Shown one piece after another: positions 1-8,063 of a stretch of DNA of 64,000 nt. The stretch's first letter is position 1; each line of letters begins with the position of its first letter. The notes beneath the pieces were generated by a model that saw nothing but the letters and a program-made list of their open reading frames with translations, was not told where the DNA came from and did not search any database. Source of the stretch: CAWFMO01 sp963817065 (GTDB lineage: Bacteria > Actinomycetota > Thermoleophilia > Solirubrobacterales > 70-9); contig CAWFMO010000001.1 in NCBI GenBank assembly GCA_963817065.1, forward strand, positions 1,736,001-1,800,000, in the 5' to 3' direction. The translations under genes were made by a program, and so were the position numbers.

Positions 1-159
1 TTCGCCCGGAGGCGGTGGCGGCGGGGCGGGCGCTCCCGGGGCCGGCGGCTCCTCCGGGCGCGAGGGCTCGTCGGGACGCGGCGGCTCGTCGGGACGCTGG
101 GGCTCGTCGCGGCGCGGCGGCTCGTCGCCGCGGGGCGGCCCTCCTCTCCCGCTCTCCAT
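1..159 (-). CDS. Proline-rich protein of unknown function, N-terminal fragment
   Basis: Only the first 53 codons lie in the window; the gene runs off the left edge. The ATG overlaps the aspS stop codon by one base (TGATG), which suggests translational coupling and one transcript with hisS-aspS. The visible part is a disordered, charged Pro-rich segment with repeated DEPPR/RPDEP units followed by a poly-proline run. Such N-terminal tails often precede a membrane domain in actinobacterial proteins, but no folded domain is visible here, so I assign no function. Confidence 0.6.
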   Translation of the reverse strand, partial: MESGRGGPPRGDEPPRRDEPQRPDEPPRPDEPSRPEEPPAPGAPAPPPPPPGE

Positions 160-1946
160 CAGCTCTTCCCCTTGCGCCGCTCGAGCCCGAGCTCGCGCAG
201 CTGCTGTTCGTCGACCGGGGCCGGGGCTCCGGTCAGCGGGTCTGCCCCTGAAGCTGTCTTCGGGAATGCGATCACGTCGCGTATGGAGTCTGAGCCGTGA
301 AGTATTGCCACGATACGGTCGATGCCGTAGGCGATCCCGCCATGTGGCGGGGCCCCGTATTGCAGCGCCTCGAGCAGGAATCCGAAGCGGTCCTCGGCTT
401 CCTGGGCGGAGATTCCCAGAATCCCCAGCATCCGCAGCTGCAGCTCGCGGTCGTGGATACGGATCGACCCGCCGCCGATCTCGACCCCGTTCCAGACCGC
501 GTCGTAGGCGAGCGCCCGCGCGTCGCCGGGGGAATCGGGGTCGATCTCGCCCGCGGGGTGGGTGAACGGATGGTGCAGCGGGTCCCAGCGGTCCTCGGTC
601 TCGTTCCACTCGACCAGCGGCCAGTCGACGACCCAGACCAGCTCCTGGGCGCCTTCCGGGATCAAATCCCAGCGCGAGCCGAGGCGCTTGCGGAGCTCGC
701 CGAGCACCGCGGCGGTGGGCTTGGGCGCGTCGGCGACGAGCAGCAAAACGTCGCCCTCGCTCGCCCCGAGCGACTCGTTGATCGACGTGATCTCGGCCTC
801 GGAGAGGAACTTGGCGACCGGCGAGCGCCAGCCGCCGTCTTCGACCACGGCCCAGACGAGCCCCTTGGCGCCGATGTCCTGGGCCTCGGCGACGAGCCCG
901 TCGAGGTCGGCGCGCGAGAGCTCGCGGCTTCCGCCGTTGATACCGCGGACGACGCCGCCGCCCTCGATCACGCCGCCGAAGGCCTTGAACTCGGTGGAGC
1001 GCAGGTGCTCGGTGACGTCGGCGATCTCGAGCCCGAAGCGAGTGTCGGGGGAGTCGCTGCCGTACTTGGCGATCGCCTCGTCGTAGGGGATGCGCTTGTA
1101 CGGCCTGGGCAGCTCGACCCCGCCGGCCGCCAGGACGCTCTCGAGCATCCGCTCGTTGACCTCGATCACGTGGTCGACGTCGACGAACGACATCTCGACG
1201 TCGAGCTGGGTGAAGTCGGGCTGGCGGTCGGCGCGCAGGTCCTCGTCGCGAAAGCAGCGCGCGATCTGGAAGTAGCGCTCGACGCCGCCGACCATCAAGA
1301 GCTGCTTGAAGAGCTGCGGTGACTGCGGCAGCGCGTAGAACGAGCCCTGCTGCATCCGGCTCGGGACGAGGAAGTCGCGCGCGCCCTCCGGGGTCGAGCG
1401 GGTCAGCACCGGGGTCTCGACCTCGATGTAGCCCTCTGAGTGGAGGTACTCGCGCATCGCGCGGATCACGCGGTCACGGAGCTCGAGCCCCTCGCGCATC
1501 CGCTCGCGGCGCAGGTCGAGGTAGCGATAGCGGAGCCGGGTCTCCTCGCTGACCTCGCCGGAGAAGCCCTCGATCTCGAACGGCGGCGTCTCGGCCGAGG
1601 CGAGCAGCTCGGCGCCCTTGACCCGGATCTCGACCTCGCCGGTGGGGATCGACTTGTTCACGGTCTCCTCCGAGCGCCGCACGACCGGGCCGCTGGCGCT
1701 GATCACGTGCTCGGGGCGCAGCTCGTGGCCGAGCTCGAACGCCGCCTTCTCGGCCTCGTCGGGGTTGAAGACGAGCTGGACGAGCCCGGTCCGGTCGCGG
1801 AGGTCGATGAACACGAGCCCGCCGTGGTCGCGGCGCCGGTGGACCCAGCCCGCGACCCGGACCTCGGAGTCGACGCGGTCGGGGAGCACCGAGCCGCACC
1901 AGGCGTCGCGGTAGGCGTTCGGGCGCAGCGGTGGCAGCTCGGTCAC
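159..1946 (-). CDS. aspS: Aspartyl-tRNA synthetase, probably non-discriminating
   Basis: A class II synthetase that charges tRNA-Asp; 595 aa, the normal length of bacterial AspRS. The N-terminal OB-fold is seen at VRVAGWVHRRRDHGG (about residues 22-36), motif 2 at CFRDEDLRADRQPDFTQLD, the GAD insertion in the middle, and motif 3 at GGIAYGIDRIVAIL near the C-terminus. I chose the GTG at 1946 because homology begins right after it; an upstream extension would be Arg-rich shadow of hisS. Its start overlaps the hisS stop as GTGA. The residue after RRD in the OB-fold is His, as in non-discriminating AspRS enzymes that also charge tRNA-Asn (Leu in E. coli), so an indirect GatCAB route to Asn-tRNA is likely (inference). 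Confidence 0.97.
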   Translation of the reverse strand: MTELPPLRPNAYRDAWCGSVLPDRVDSEVRVAGWVHRRRDHGGLVFIDLRDRTGLVQLVFNPDEAEKAAFELGHELRPEHVISASGPVVRRSEETVNKSIPTGEVEIRVKGAELLASAETPPFEIEGFSGEVSEETRLRYRYLDLRRERMREGLELRDRVIRAMREYLHSEGYIEVETPVLTRSTPEGARDFLVPSRMQQGSFYALPQSPQLFKQLLMVGGVERYFQIARCFRDEDLRADRQPDFTQLDVEMSFVDVDHVIEVNERMLESVLAAGGVELPRPYKRIPYDEAIAKYGSDSPDTRFGLEIADVTEHLRSTEFKAFGGVIEGGGVVRGINGGSRELSRADLDGLVAEAQDIGAKGLVWAVVEDGGWRSPVAKFLSEAEITSINESLGASEGDVLLLVADAPKPTAAVLGELRKRLGSRWDLIPEGAQELVWVVDWPLVEWNETEDRWDPLHHPFTHPAGEIDPDSPGDARALAYDAVWNGVEIGGGSIRIHDRELQLRMLGILGISAQEAEDRFGFLLEALQYGAPPHGGIAYGIDRIVAILHGSDSIRDVIAFPKTASGADPLTGAPAPVDEQQLRELGLERRKGKS

Positions 1947-3187
1947 GAGTGTCCCTTGACCTTCTCGACGACCGCCCCGGGGTCGATCTCGCTCTGCTCG
2001 CCGCCGTCCATCTCGCGCAGCTGCGGCTTCGCGCCCTGCTCGAGGATGACCGCGAAGCGGGCCCCGACGCGGTCGGCCTGCTTCATCTGGCCCTTGAGGC
2101 TGCGGTCGGCGAGGTCGGCCTCGGCCGAGAGTCCGGCGCTGCGCAGGTCGCCGACGAGAGCAAGCGCCGCGGAGCGCGAGCCGTCGTCGGCGGCGACGAA
2201 GACGTCGCGGCGGGGCTCCTCGGCTTCGCCTTGGTCCGCGAGCGCGAGCGCGATCCGCTCGACCCCGGCGGCCCAGCCGACGGCCGCGGTCTCGGGGCCG
2301 CCGAGCTCGGCGACGAGGCCGTCGTAGCGTCCGCCGCCGCCGATCCCGGACTGGGCGCCGAGCCGGTCGCACTCGAACTCGAAGACCGTGCGCGTGTAGT
2401 AGTCGAGCCCGCGGACCAGGGTCCCGTCGAGCTCGTATTCGATGCCCGCCGCGTCGAGCAGCTCGCGGACGGCGGCGAAGTGCTCCGCGTCCTCGCTCTC
2501 GAGCCGATCGAGCATCAGCGGCGCGCCGTTCATGACCTTGCGAGTTTCCTGATGATCGGCGTCGAATGCGCGCAGCGGGTTGGCGTCGATCCGCTCGCGG
2601 ACGTCCTTGGAGAGTTCGGACTCGTGGGTGCGCAGGTACGCGCGCAGCTCCTCGAGGTAGGCCGCGCGCGATTCACGCGAGCCGAGGCTCGAGAGCCTCA
2701 GCTTGACCCCGGGGACCTCGAGCTCGCGCAGCAGCTCGTCGAGCAGCGAGATCGACTCGGCGTCGGCGAGCGGCGAGTCGGTCCCGATCGCCTCGGCGTC
2801 GATCTGGAAGAACTGGCGGTAGCGCCCGGCCTGCGGAGCCTCGTAGCGAAAGAACGGGCCGTGGGCCCAGAGCCGGACCGGCTGCGCCAGCTTGTGCATC
2901 CCGTGCTCGACGTAGGCGCGGCAGATCCCCGCCGTGGCCTCGGGGCGCAGCGTGACGCTCCGCCCGCCCCTGTCCTCGAAGCTGAACATCTCCTTGCGGA
3001 CGATGTCGGTCGCCTCCCCCACCCCGCGCGCGAACAGCTCCGAGTCCTCGAACGCCGGGGTCTCGATCCGCCCGTAGCCGGCGCGCTCGAAGATCGCCGC
3101 CGCGGCGGTCTCGATCCGCGCGCGGACGCGCGCGTCCTCGGGCAGGATGTCGAAGGTCCCCTTCGGGGCCTGGAATCGCGCGGGCAT
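1943..3187 (-). CDS. hisS: Histidyl-tRNA synthetase
   Basis: Class II synthetase charging tRNA-His, 414 aa, typical for the bacterial enzyme. The N-terminus carries PKGTFDILPEDARV (motif 1 side), motif 2 is FRYEAPQAGRYRQFFQ, and the HisA loop GLDYYTRTVFEFE and GIGGGGRYDGL follow. The C-terminal ~95 residues form the anticodon-binding domain. The ATG lies 6 nt after a TAGGCT hexamer that overlaps the stop codon of the upstream hydrolase gene, so hisS probably has its own leaderless start. It couples to aspS through a 4-nt overlap. Confidence 0.97.
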   Translation of the reverse strand: MPARFQAPKGTFDILPEDARVRARIETAAAAIFERAGYGRIETPAFEDSELFARGVGEATDIVRKEMFSFEDRGGRSVTLRPEATAGICRAYVEHGMHKLAQPVRLWAHGPFFRYEAPQAGRYRQFFQIDAEAIGTDSPLADAESISLLDELLRELEVPGVKLRLSSLGSRESRAAYLEELRAYLRTHESELSKDVRERIDANPLRAFDADHQETRKVMNGAPLMLDRLESEDAEHFAAVRELLDAAGIEYELDGTLVRGLDYYTRTVFEFECDRLGAQSGIGGGGRYDGLVAELGGPETAAVGWAAGVERIALALADQGEAEEPRRDVFVAADDGSRSAALALVGDLRSAGLSAEADLADRSLKGQMKQADRVGARFAVILEQGAKPQLREMDGGEQSEIDPGAVVEKVKGHS

Positions 3188-3193
3188 GGCGCG

Positions 3194-3199
3194 AGCCTA
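3194..3199 (-). promoter_or_regulatory. Putative -10 of leaderless hisS promoter
   Basis: TAGGCT on the minus strand, 6 nt before the hisS ATG; its first three bases are the TAG stop of the upstream gene. The same hexamer with 6-7 nt spacing precedes ftcD, the GMC oxidoreductase and the crotonase gene. No clear -35 is visible. Confidence 0.5.
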
Positions 3200-3844
3200 A
3201 CGAGCCAGCTCGGCCAGGAAGGGGTTCGACGCGCGCTCGGCCCCGAGCGTCGTGATCCCCATATGCCCTGGAAAAACGGTCGTCTCGTCCGGGTAGGCCT
3301 CGAGCAGCCCGGCGATGCTCCGCATCAGCGTCGGGCCGTCGCCGCCGGGGAGGTCGACGCGGCCGACCGAGCCCTGGAAGAGGACGTCGCCTGATAACAG
3401 CGCGTCGCCGTCGGGGATCGCGTAGGTGACGTGGCCGGGGCTGTGTCCAGGGGTGAAGACGACGTCGATCTCGAGCCCGGCGAGCGAGAGGTGCTCGCCG
3501 CCGCTCACCGTGTGGTCGGCGTCGTAGCTCTCGAACGGGCCGAAGCCGGGCCAGGGGACGAAGGCGTTGATGTCGGCGAGCACCGGGACCTCGATCTCCG
3601 GGCACCAGACCGGCGCCCCGGTGGCCTTGGCGACCGGGGCGACCGCGCCGATGTGGTCGAAGTGGGTGTGGGTGAGCAGGATCGCCTCGAGCTCGACCCC
3701 GAGCTCCTCGATCGCGCCGAGCAGCTTCTCGGCCTCGTCGCCGGGGTCGATCAACAGCGCCTTGTCGGAGCCTGCGGCGCGAACGAGGAAAGCGTTCTCG
3801 GCCACCTGACCGACGGTGAACATGCGCACGTCGAGCTCGGCCAC
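3197..3844 (-). CDS. Metallo-beta-lactamase-fold hydrolase (glyoxalase II-like)
   Basis: 215-aa cytoplasmic MBL-fold protein. The dinuclear metal motif THTHFDH is at residues 58-64, followed by a metal His in FTPGHSPGHV and one in VFPGHMG; LLSGDVLF provides the bridging Asp. This spacing is that of the hydroxyacylglutathione hydrolase / thioesterase branch (YcbL-like), so a small thioester hydrolase is likely, but the substrate cannot be read from sequence. GTG start, overlapping the stop of the upstream gene by one base (TAGTG). It sits directly before hisS in the same direction. Confidence 0.88.
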   Translation of the reverse strand: MAELDVRMFTVGQVAENAFLVRAAGSDKALLIDPGDEAEKLLGAIEELGVELEAILLTHTHFDHIGAVAPVAKATGAPVWCPEIEVPVLADINAFVPWPGFGPFESYDADHTVSGGEHLSLAGLEIDVVFTPGHSPGHVTYAIPDGDALLSGDVLFQGSVGRVDLPGGDGPTLMRSIAGLLEAYPDETTVFPGHMGITTLGAERASNPFLAELAR

Positions 3845-4263
3845 TAGTCCTCCTGCTGCTCGCGGGCCCGGGCGAAGTTCCGTTGCTGGCGGCGGTACAT
3901 GAACCCGTCGACCATGTAGCTCATCGGGACGTAGAAAGCGAGCATCAGCGCCGCGATCCCGGCCGAGCTCCCGACCGGGCGGTTGAAGAGCAGCGCGAAG
4001 AGTGCAAAGAACAAGAGCGCCGCGAGGCCGCCCTTCATGAATGCGCTGCGCCAGGTCGGCGGCTGCAGCACTCGGGCGCCGCCGGGCCCCGTGGCGCCCT
4101 TCGCGCCCTTGGCGCCGCGGTCGCGACCGCCACCCGCGCGGCGCTGGCGGGCGCGAGCCTTGGCCTCGGCGCGGTTTCGCGGCCGGCCGGCGGGCCTGTT
4201 GGAGATGCTCCCGCCCTGCGTGCCGCGGTGCTTGCGGCGGCGCTTCTTCTTCGTCTTCGCCAT
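3844..4263 (-). CDS. Small basic membrane protein of unknown function
   Basis: 139 aa. Residues 1-60 are strongly basic (AKTKKKRRRKHRG and Arg/Gly-rich stretches). Two hydrophobic segments follow, about residues 74-92 and 101-117, and then a short charged cytoplasmic tail (YRRQQRNFARAREQQED). The layout resembles small actinobacterial two-TM proteins next to hisS, but I cannot name a function. ATG start; its stop overlaps the start of the MBL hydrolase gene by one base, so the two are translationally coupled. The gene upstream ends 12 nt away. Confidence 0.8.
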   Translation of the reverse strand: MAKTKKKRRRKHRGTQGGSISNRPAGRPRNRAEAKARARQRRAGGGRDRGAKGAKGATGPGGARVLQPPTWRSAFMKGGLAALLFFALFALLFNRPVGSSAGIAALMLAFYVPMSYMVDGFMYRRQQRNFARAREQQED

Positions 4264-4275
4264 GGAGACTGGAAT

Positions 4276-5169
4276 CTAGCGACCGAGTCGCTTCTCGATC
4301 ACGTGCCGGTCGGGCTCGAAGCCGGCGATCGGCACCTCGTCGGGGTAGTCATCGAGCGCCGCCTCGGGGACCAGCCCGACGAGCTCGGCCTCGATCGCCG
4401 AGGCGTCGTGCTCGGCGGCGAGCCGCTGGACCGCCGCGACGAGCTTGGCGAGCGCTCCCGGCGCCGGGTCGTGGACGTTGACCGAGACCTCCGAGCGCCC
4501 GCCCTCGCGCGGGAGCCCGATCGCGCGCACCCCGGGCAGCCCGCCACCTGCCTCGCGCAGAGACGCAGCGACCTCGCTCGCGATCTCGGGGTTCGGGGTG
4601 TCGAGGGTGAGGTTGAAGGCGACGAGCGGGGGCCGGGCGCTGACCAGCGTCGCGCCGGCGCTCGGATGGACCCGCGTCGGGCCGAAGTCGGGCGCCAGCT
4701 CGCCGGCGTCCATGCGGCGCGCGAGCTCTGCCGGTCCGCCGCGGCGGAAGAAGGCGCGCTCGCGGCGCGGCTCAGACGTCGCGAGCTCGCCGTAGAGGAA
4801 GACCGGGACCCCGAGCTCGGCGCCGAAGCGCTCGGCGAGAGCCAGCGCCGCGGCGTCGGCCTCCTCGCGCTGCTCAGCCGAGCGGTAGACGAGCGGGCAA
4901 ACGTCGAGCGCCCCGATCCGCGGGTGGATCCCCTGCTGGGTCCGCATGTCGATCAGCGCGATCGCCTCCTGGGCGCCGTTGAACAGCGCCTGCTCGAGCT
5001 CGGCGCGCTGCCCCGCGAGCGTGAAGACGCTGCGGTGGTGCTCGCCGTCGTAGTGGGTGTCGAGGACCCGGCACGCCCCGCCGAGCGTCGCCTCGAGCGA
5101 GCGAATCGTGCGCTCGTCGCGGCCCTCGGAGAAGTTGGGGACGGCGAGGAGCGGATCGGATTCGGGCAC
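4276..5169 (-). CDS. ftcD: Glutamate formimidoyltransferase-like protein
   Basis: 297 aa, matching the two-lobed formiminotransferase domain that moves a formimino group from formiminoglutamate to tetrahydrofolate. The family hallmark VPNFSEGRD is at residues 10-18, and the N-lobe continues with DTHYDGEHHRSVFT and HPRIGALDVCPLVY. The C-lobe contains the GLPREGGRSEVSVNVHD stretch. No cyclodeaminase domain is fused and no hut genes are nearby, so a histidine-degradation role is inferred only from family. GTG start 6 nt after a TAGGCT hexamer. A strong hairpin upstream separates it from the ferritin operon. Confidence 0.88.
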   Translation of the reverse strand: MPESDPLLAVPNFSEGRDERTIRSLEATLGGACRVLDTHYDGEHHRSVFTLAGQRAELEQALFNGAQEAIALIDMRTQQGIHPRIGALDVCPLVYRSAEQREEADAAALALAERFGAELGVPVFLYGELATSEPRRERAFFRRGGPAELARRMDAGELAPDFGPTRVHPSAGATLVSARPPLVAFNLTLDTPNPEIASEVAASLREAGGGLPGVRAIGLPREGGRSEVSVNVHDPAPGALAKLVAAVQRLAAEHDASAIEAELVGLVPEAALDDYPDEVPIAGFEPDRHVIEKRLGR

Positions 5170-5175
5170 GCCCCG

Positions 5176-5181
5176 AGCCTA
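5176..5181 (-). promoter_or_regulatory. Putative -10 of leaderless ftcD promoter
   Basis: TAGGCT on the minus strand exactly 6 nt before the GTG of ftcD, the same arrangement as at hisS. It follows the terminator-like hairpin at 5189-5220, as expected for a new transcription unit. Confidence 0.5.
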
Positions 5182-5188
5182 ACGGCGG

Positions 5189-5220
5189 AGGGCCGGGCTG
5201 CCTCGTGGCGGCCCGGCCCT
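5189..5220 (-). terminator. Strong hairpin at the end of the sigma/ferritin operon
   Basis: A 10-bp perfect stem, AGGGCCGGGC paired with GCCCGGCCCT, around a 12-nt loop that can itself pair (GCC/GGC). It lies 29 nt past the stop of the second ferritin-like gene. There is no U-tract, as often seen for actinobacterial terminators. Confidence 0.55.
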
Positions 5221-5248
5221 CGTCGCCGTCGTGGAGGTCCCTGCCGAG

Positions 5249-5899
5249 CTAGACGACGAACGGATCGACGGCCGTCAGGACCTCCTGCATGTCGAGCGTC
5301 GGGTCGAACGCCGCCGGCGAGGGCGACTGGCCGCGCTGGAGCGCGATCGCCGCCGCGTGCCGGGCCTCGACCTGGACGATCGCGCCGGCGGTGCCGAGCA
5401 GCTCCTTCGACTTCAGCGCCGGGCCGGCGCCGTTGTAGGCGCTGACTCCGGTGTCCTCGAACGTCTGCGCCAGCTCGAGGAACGAGTTCTGGTTCGCGAA
5501 CGCCTTGCCGAAGTCGACGCCGGGTGCCTCGACGGGGGTGCCGCCGAGATCGGTGATCGTCGACTTGAGGCCCTCGACGTGCTGGTTCTCGTCGGCGCCG
5601 ATCAACTTCACGAGCTCGGCGGTATCGGACTTGAGGCCCTTGACCTCCTGCTGGGCCTGCTCGTAGAACGCCGCCTCGAGGTACTCGAGCGTCAGCGCGA
5701 AGTTGAGGATCTCGATGTCGCCGCCCTTGCCGGACTGCGCGAAGGCGCTGCGCAGGTAGGGCCCGACCATCGTCATCCCGTAGACCGCGCCGACCGCCAG
5801 CGCGCCCTTTGCGAGGAACGCGCTGCGGCTGAGGTCTTCGACCTCGACCTCGGCCAGCGCCGGGTTGGCCATCTGTTCAGTTGCGATTTGTTCAGTCAT
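5249..5899 (-). CDS. Exported ferritin-like (Ferritin_2 type) protein
   Basis: 216 aa. The N-terminal ~50 residues hold a hydrophobic stretch preceded by LSRSAFLAKG, which resembles a Tat signal missing its twin arginine, with an AFAQ cleavage-like site. The rest is a four-helix ferritin-like bundle with three di-iron ligand motifs: EYLEAAFYEQ, DENQHVEGL and VEARHAAAI. It is a paralogue of the gene 25 nt upstream and shares the LTLEYLEAAFY signature. A good SD (AAGGAG) precedes the ATG. It is the last gene of the sigma/anti-sigma operon. Function is unproven; iron binding or oxidant defence outside the membrane is the family-based guess. Confidence 0.85.
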   Translation of the reverse strand: MTEQIATEQMANPALAEVEVEDLSRSAFLAKGALAVGAVYGMTMVGPYLRSAFAQSGKGGDIEILNFALTLEYLEAAFYEQAQQEVKGLKSDTAELVKLIGADENQHVEGLKSTITDLGGTPVEAPGVDFGKAFANQNSFLELAQTFEDTGVSAYNGAGPALKSKELLGTAGAIVQVEARHAAAIALQRGQSPSPAAFDPTLDMQEVLTAVDPFVV

Positions 5900-5924
5900 C
5901 TGATTCTCCTTTCCGCCGGCCGTC

Positions 5925-6611
5925 TCAGCTGACGATGAACGGCTGCACGCCCTCGAGCACAGTCGCCGCGTCGGCGGGCTTCGCGAAAGCCCCGTCCGGC
6001 GTGATCGTCTGGTCGGTGAGCGTGTTGAGCGCCGCCGCGTGGCGACCCTCGACCGTGTGGATGGAGAGCGCCGCTGCGAGAACCTGCGGGCTCTTGATTG
6101 CTCCGGCCTGACCGAGGTAGGCGGCCGCGCCGAGGTTCTCGACTTCGGCCGCCGTCTGCAGCACCTGGGCGGCGTCGGTGGTGTCGAACATCGTCTTCGG
6201 AACCGGGGCCGGCTTGCCGCCGAGCTCCCTCGCCGTCGCGGTCAGCGCGACGACGTGCTCGTCCTCATTGCTCTTGATCTCCTCGATCAGCGCCAGGTCC
6301 TGGCCCTTGAACAGCCCGCTCTTCGCCACCTGGGCGTAGAACGCGGCCTCGAGGTACTCGAGCGTCAACGCGTAGTTGACGATCCCGAGATCGCCCTCGC
6401 CGAACATCGCGAGGTCGTCCTTGCTGGTCGTCTCGGTCGTCGTCGAGGCGGTCGTGCTCTCGTTGTCGTCATCGCCGCAGGCGGCGAGCAGGATCGAAAG
6501 ACTCGCCGTCCCGCCGGTCAGCCCCACGAACTTGCGCCGCGAGACCGGGTCCTTGAGGATCCGGCTTGCGGCCGTCTCCTGCGACCCGTCGGGTCGCGTT
6601 TCTGTTGCCAT
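5925..6611 (-). CDS. Tat-exported ferritin-like lipoprotein
   Basis: 228 aa. It has a twin-arginine motif SRRKFVGLTGG (about residues 24-34) and then the lipobox LLAAC, so the mature protein is probably a Tat-secreted lipoprotein. A Ser/Thr-rich linker follows. The C-terminal ferritin-like domain carries YALTLEYLEAAFY, NEDEHVVAL and VEGRHAAAL, the ligands expected for a di-metal site. SD GAGGAG precedes the ATG. It lies 37 nt after the anti-sigma gene and 25 nt before its paralogue, so all four genes likely form one transcript. Confidence 0.87.
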   Translation of the reverse strand: MATETRPDGSQETAASRILKDPVSRRKFVGLTGGTASLSILLAACGDDDNESTTASTTTETTSKDDLAMFGEGDLGIVNYALTLEYLEAAFYAQVAKSGLFKGQDLALIEEIKSNEDEHVVALTATARELGGKPAPVPKTMFDTTDAAQVLQTAAEVENLGAAAYLGQAGAIKSPQVLAAALSIHTVEGRHAAALNTLTDQTITPDGAFAKPADAATVLEGVQPFIVS

Positions 6612-6648
6612 CGGAAGTTGCTCCTCTCCGGTTGCTGGTCACCCCCTC

Positions 6649-7371
6649 TTACGCGGAGTGCCCCGGATCGGATGAGTCCGAGTCATCCAGGCTGGCGGTG
6701 AGCAGCGTCGGCAGCGTCGGGACCTTGCGCCCGATCCGCGGCTCCCGGGTGACCATCACCTGGTCGGCATCGCCCGCGGCCTCGGGAACCGCGACCGTCG
6801 CCGTGCCGTCGTCGTGCGGGACGAAGGCCGCCGAAGGCGTGCGACTCGCGCCGTTCGCGATCCAGACTTGGTAGACGGCGCCGTTCTCGAGCGGCGCCAT
6901 CCCGTGGACGCGCAGGGTCGCGGCGTCGGACTCGATCAGGACCGATCCGCCGGCCCCGGAGACGTTGGCGGTCACCGGGATCTCGGTCGACGGCGACCCG
7001 CCGCCGTCCTCGCGCAAGGCGTAGCCCGCAGCCCCTGCGATCAGGATCGCGACCGCGACGGCCGCGGTTGCGGGGCGAAGCAGCGAGCCGCGCAGCCAGT
7101 CGCCGGCGCGCTCGCGCCACGGCGTCTTCGCCACGGCGGGGTCGGTCGCGGCCTCGGCACGCACGGTCTTCATCAGGTTCTCGCGCAGTGTCGCGGGCGG
7201 CTCCTGCTGGGGGACCGAGCCGGCAAGGGCGCCGACGGCGGCGCCGAGCTGGCGCAGCTCGACCGCGCAGGGCTCGCACTTCGCGGCGTGGGCGGCGATC
7301 TCGCGCTCCTCCTCGGGAGTCACGGCGCCGAGCGCATACGCGCTGAGATCGTGTTTGGCCGGATGTGTCAT
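6649..7371 (-). CDS. Membrane-anchored anti-sigma factor, RskA-like
   Basis: 240 aa. The N-terminal zinc-binding anti-sigma domain shows H28-x3-C32-x2-C35 (HAAKCEPC). One transmembrane segment lies at about residues 100-118, and the extracytoplasmic C-terminal part (IPVTANVSGAGG..., VYQVWIANG) matches the RskA C-terminal domain. It should hold the co-encoded ECF sigma factor inactive at the membrane until released, probably by proteolysis. Its ATG overlaps the sigma stop codon (ATGA), which keeps the two proteins in stoichiometry. Confidence 0.92.
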   Translation of the reverse strand: MTHPAKHDLSAYALGAVTPEEEREIAAHAAKCEPCAVELRQLGAAVGALAGSVPQQEPPATLRENLMKTVRAEAATDPAVAKTPWRERAGDWLRGSLLRPATAAVAVAILIAGAAGYALREDGGGSPSTEIPVTANVSGAGGSVLIESDAATLRVHGMAPLENGAVYQVWIANGASRTPSAAFVPHDDGTATVAVPEAAGDADQVMVTREPRIGRKVPTLPTLLTASLDDSDSSDPGHSA

Positions 7372-7958
7372 GTCTGGAGCGCTCCCGCTATGCCTTCGGT
7401 CAGCACGTCGCGGATCTTGCCTATCCCGAGCCGCATGCGGCCCTTCACGGTTCCGAGCGCCTCGCCTTCCATCTCGGCGATCTCGGAGTGGCTGAAGCCG
7501 CCGAAGTAGGCGAGCGTGATGACGCGCGACTGGTCCGGGGGGAGCTCGGCGATCGCCCCCTGGAGCTCGCGCGCGGTCTCGCGGTCCTCGACCTCGCCGT
7601 CAGTCGATGCCTCGGCCGGCTTCTGGTCGAGCAGCTCCTGGGGGTCGAAGGCGAGCTTCGGTATGCGACTCGCGTCACGGCGCAGCATGTCGATCGCCCG
7701 GTTGCGGACCACGCCGAGCGTCCAGGTGCGGAGGCTGCCGCGCGTCGGATCGAAGCGCCCGCCGCTGCGCCAGATCGAGATCAGAGCCTCCTGGACGACG
7801 TCCTCGGCCACCTGCGGGTTGCCGACGATCCGGTAGGCGAGCGAGTAGGCCGCGCGCCCGTGGCGGTCGTAGAAGACCTCGAACGCGTCCGCGTTCTTGG
7901 CCGCGATCTGCGGCATCAGCTCCTCGTCGGCGAGCCGCTGAAGCTCGGCGATGCTCAT
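7368..7958 (-). CDS. ECF RNA polymerase sigma factor, SigK-like
   Basis: 196 aa from the chosen ATG. Region 2 is seen at AYRIVGNPQVAEDVVQEAL and region 4 at LPPDQSRVITLAYFGGFSHSEIAEM; both are typical of ECF sigma factors paired with RskA anti-sigma factors. A longer upstream start is possible, but MSIAELQRLAD is preferred because TAAGCT lies 7 nt before its ATG. The next genes in the operon are the anti-sigma factor and two exported ferritin-like proteins, so the regulon probably concerns envelope, oxidative or metal stress (inference). Confidence 0.92.
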   Translation of the reverse strand: MSIAELQRLADEELMPQIAAKNADAFEVFYDRHGRAAYSLAYRIVGNPQVAEDVVQEALISIWRSGGRFDPTRGSLRTWTLGVVRNRAIDMLRRDASRIPKLAFDPQELLDQKPAEASTDGEVEDRETARELQGAIAELPPDQSRVITLAYFGGFSHSEIAEMEGEALGTVKGRMRLGIGKIRDVLTEGIAGALQT

Positions 7959-7965
7959 CGAGGCA

Positions 7966-7971
7966 AGCTTA
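7966..7971 (-). promoter_or_regulatory. Putative -10 of leaderless ECF sigma promoter
   Basis: TAAGCT on the minus strand, 7 nt before the preferred ATG at 7958. No convincing -35 is seen, and autoregulation by the encoded sigma factor cannot be judged. Confidence 0.4.
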
Positions 7972-8063
7972 GGTCGTGGCGCATTCCCGTCCTCACGCCA
8001 CCTCCTACGCAACGGCTCGAGGATCGGATCACTCCGACCCCCGCCGCTAGGATTCTCCGCCCG

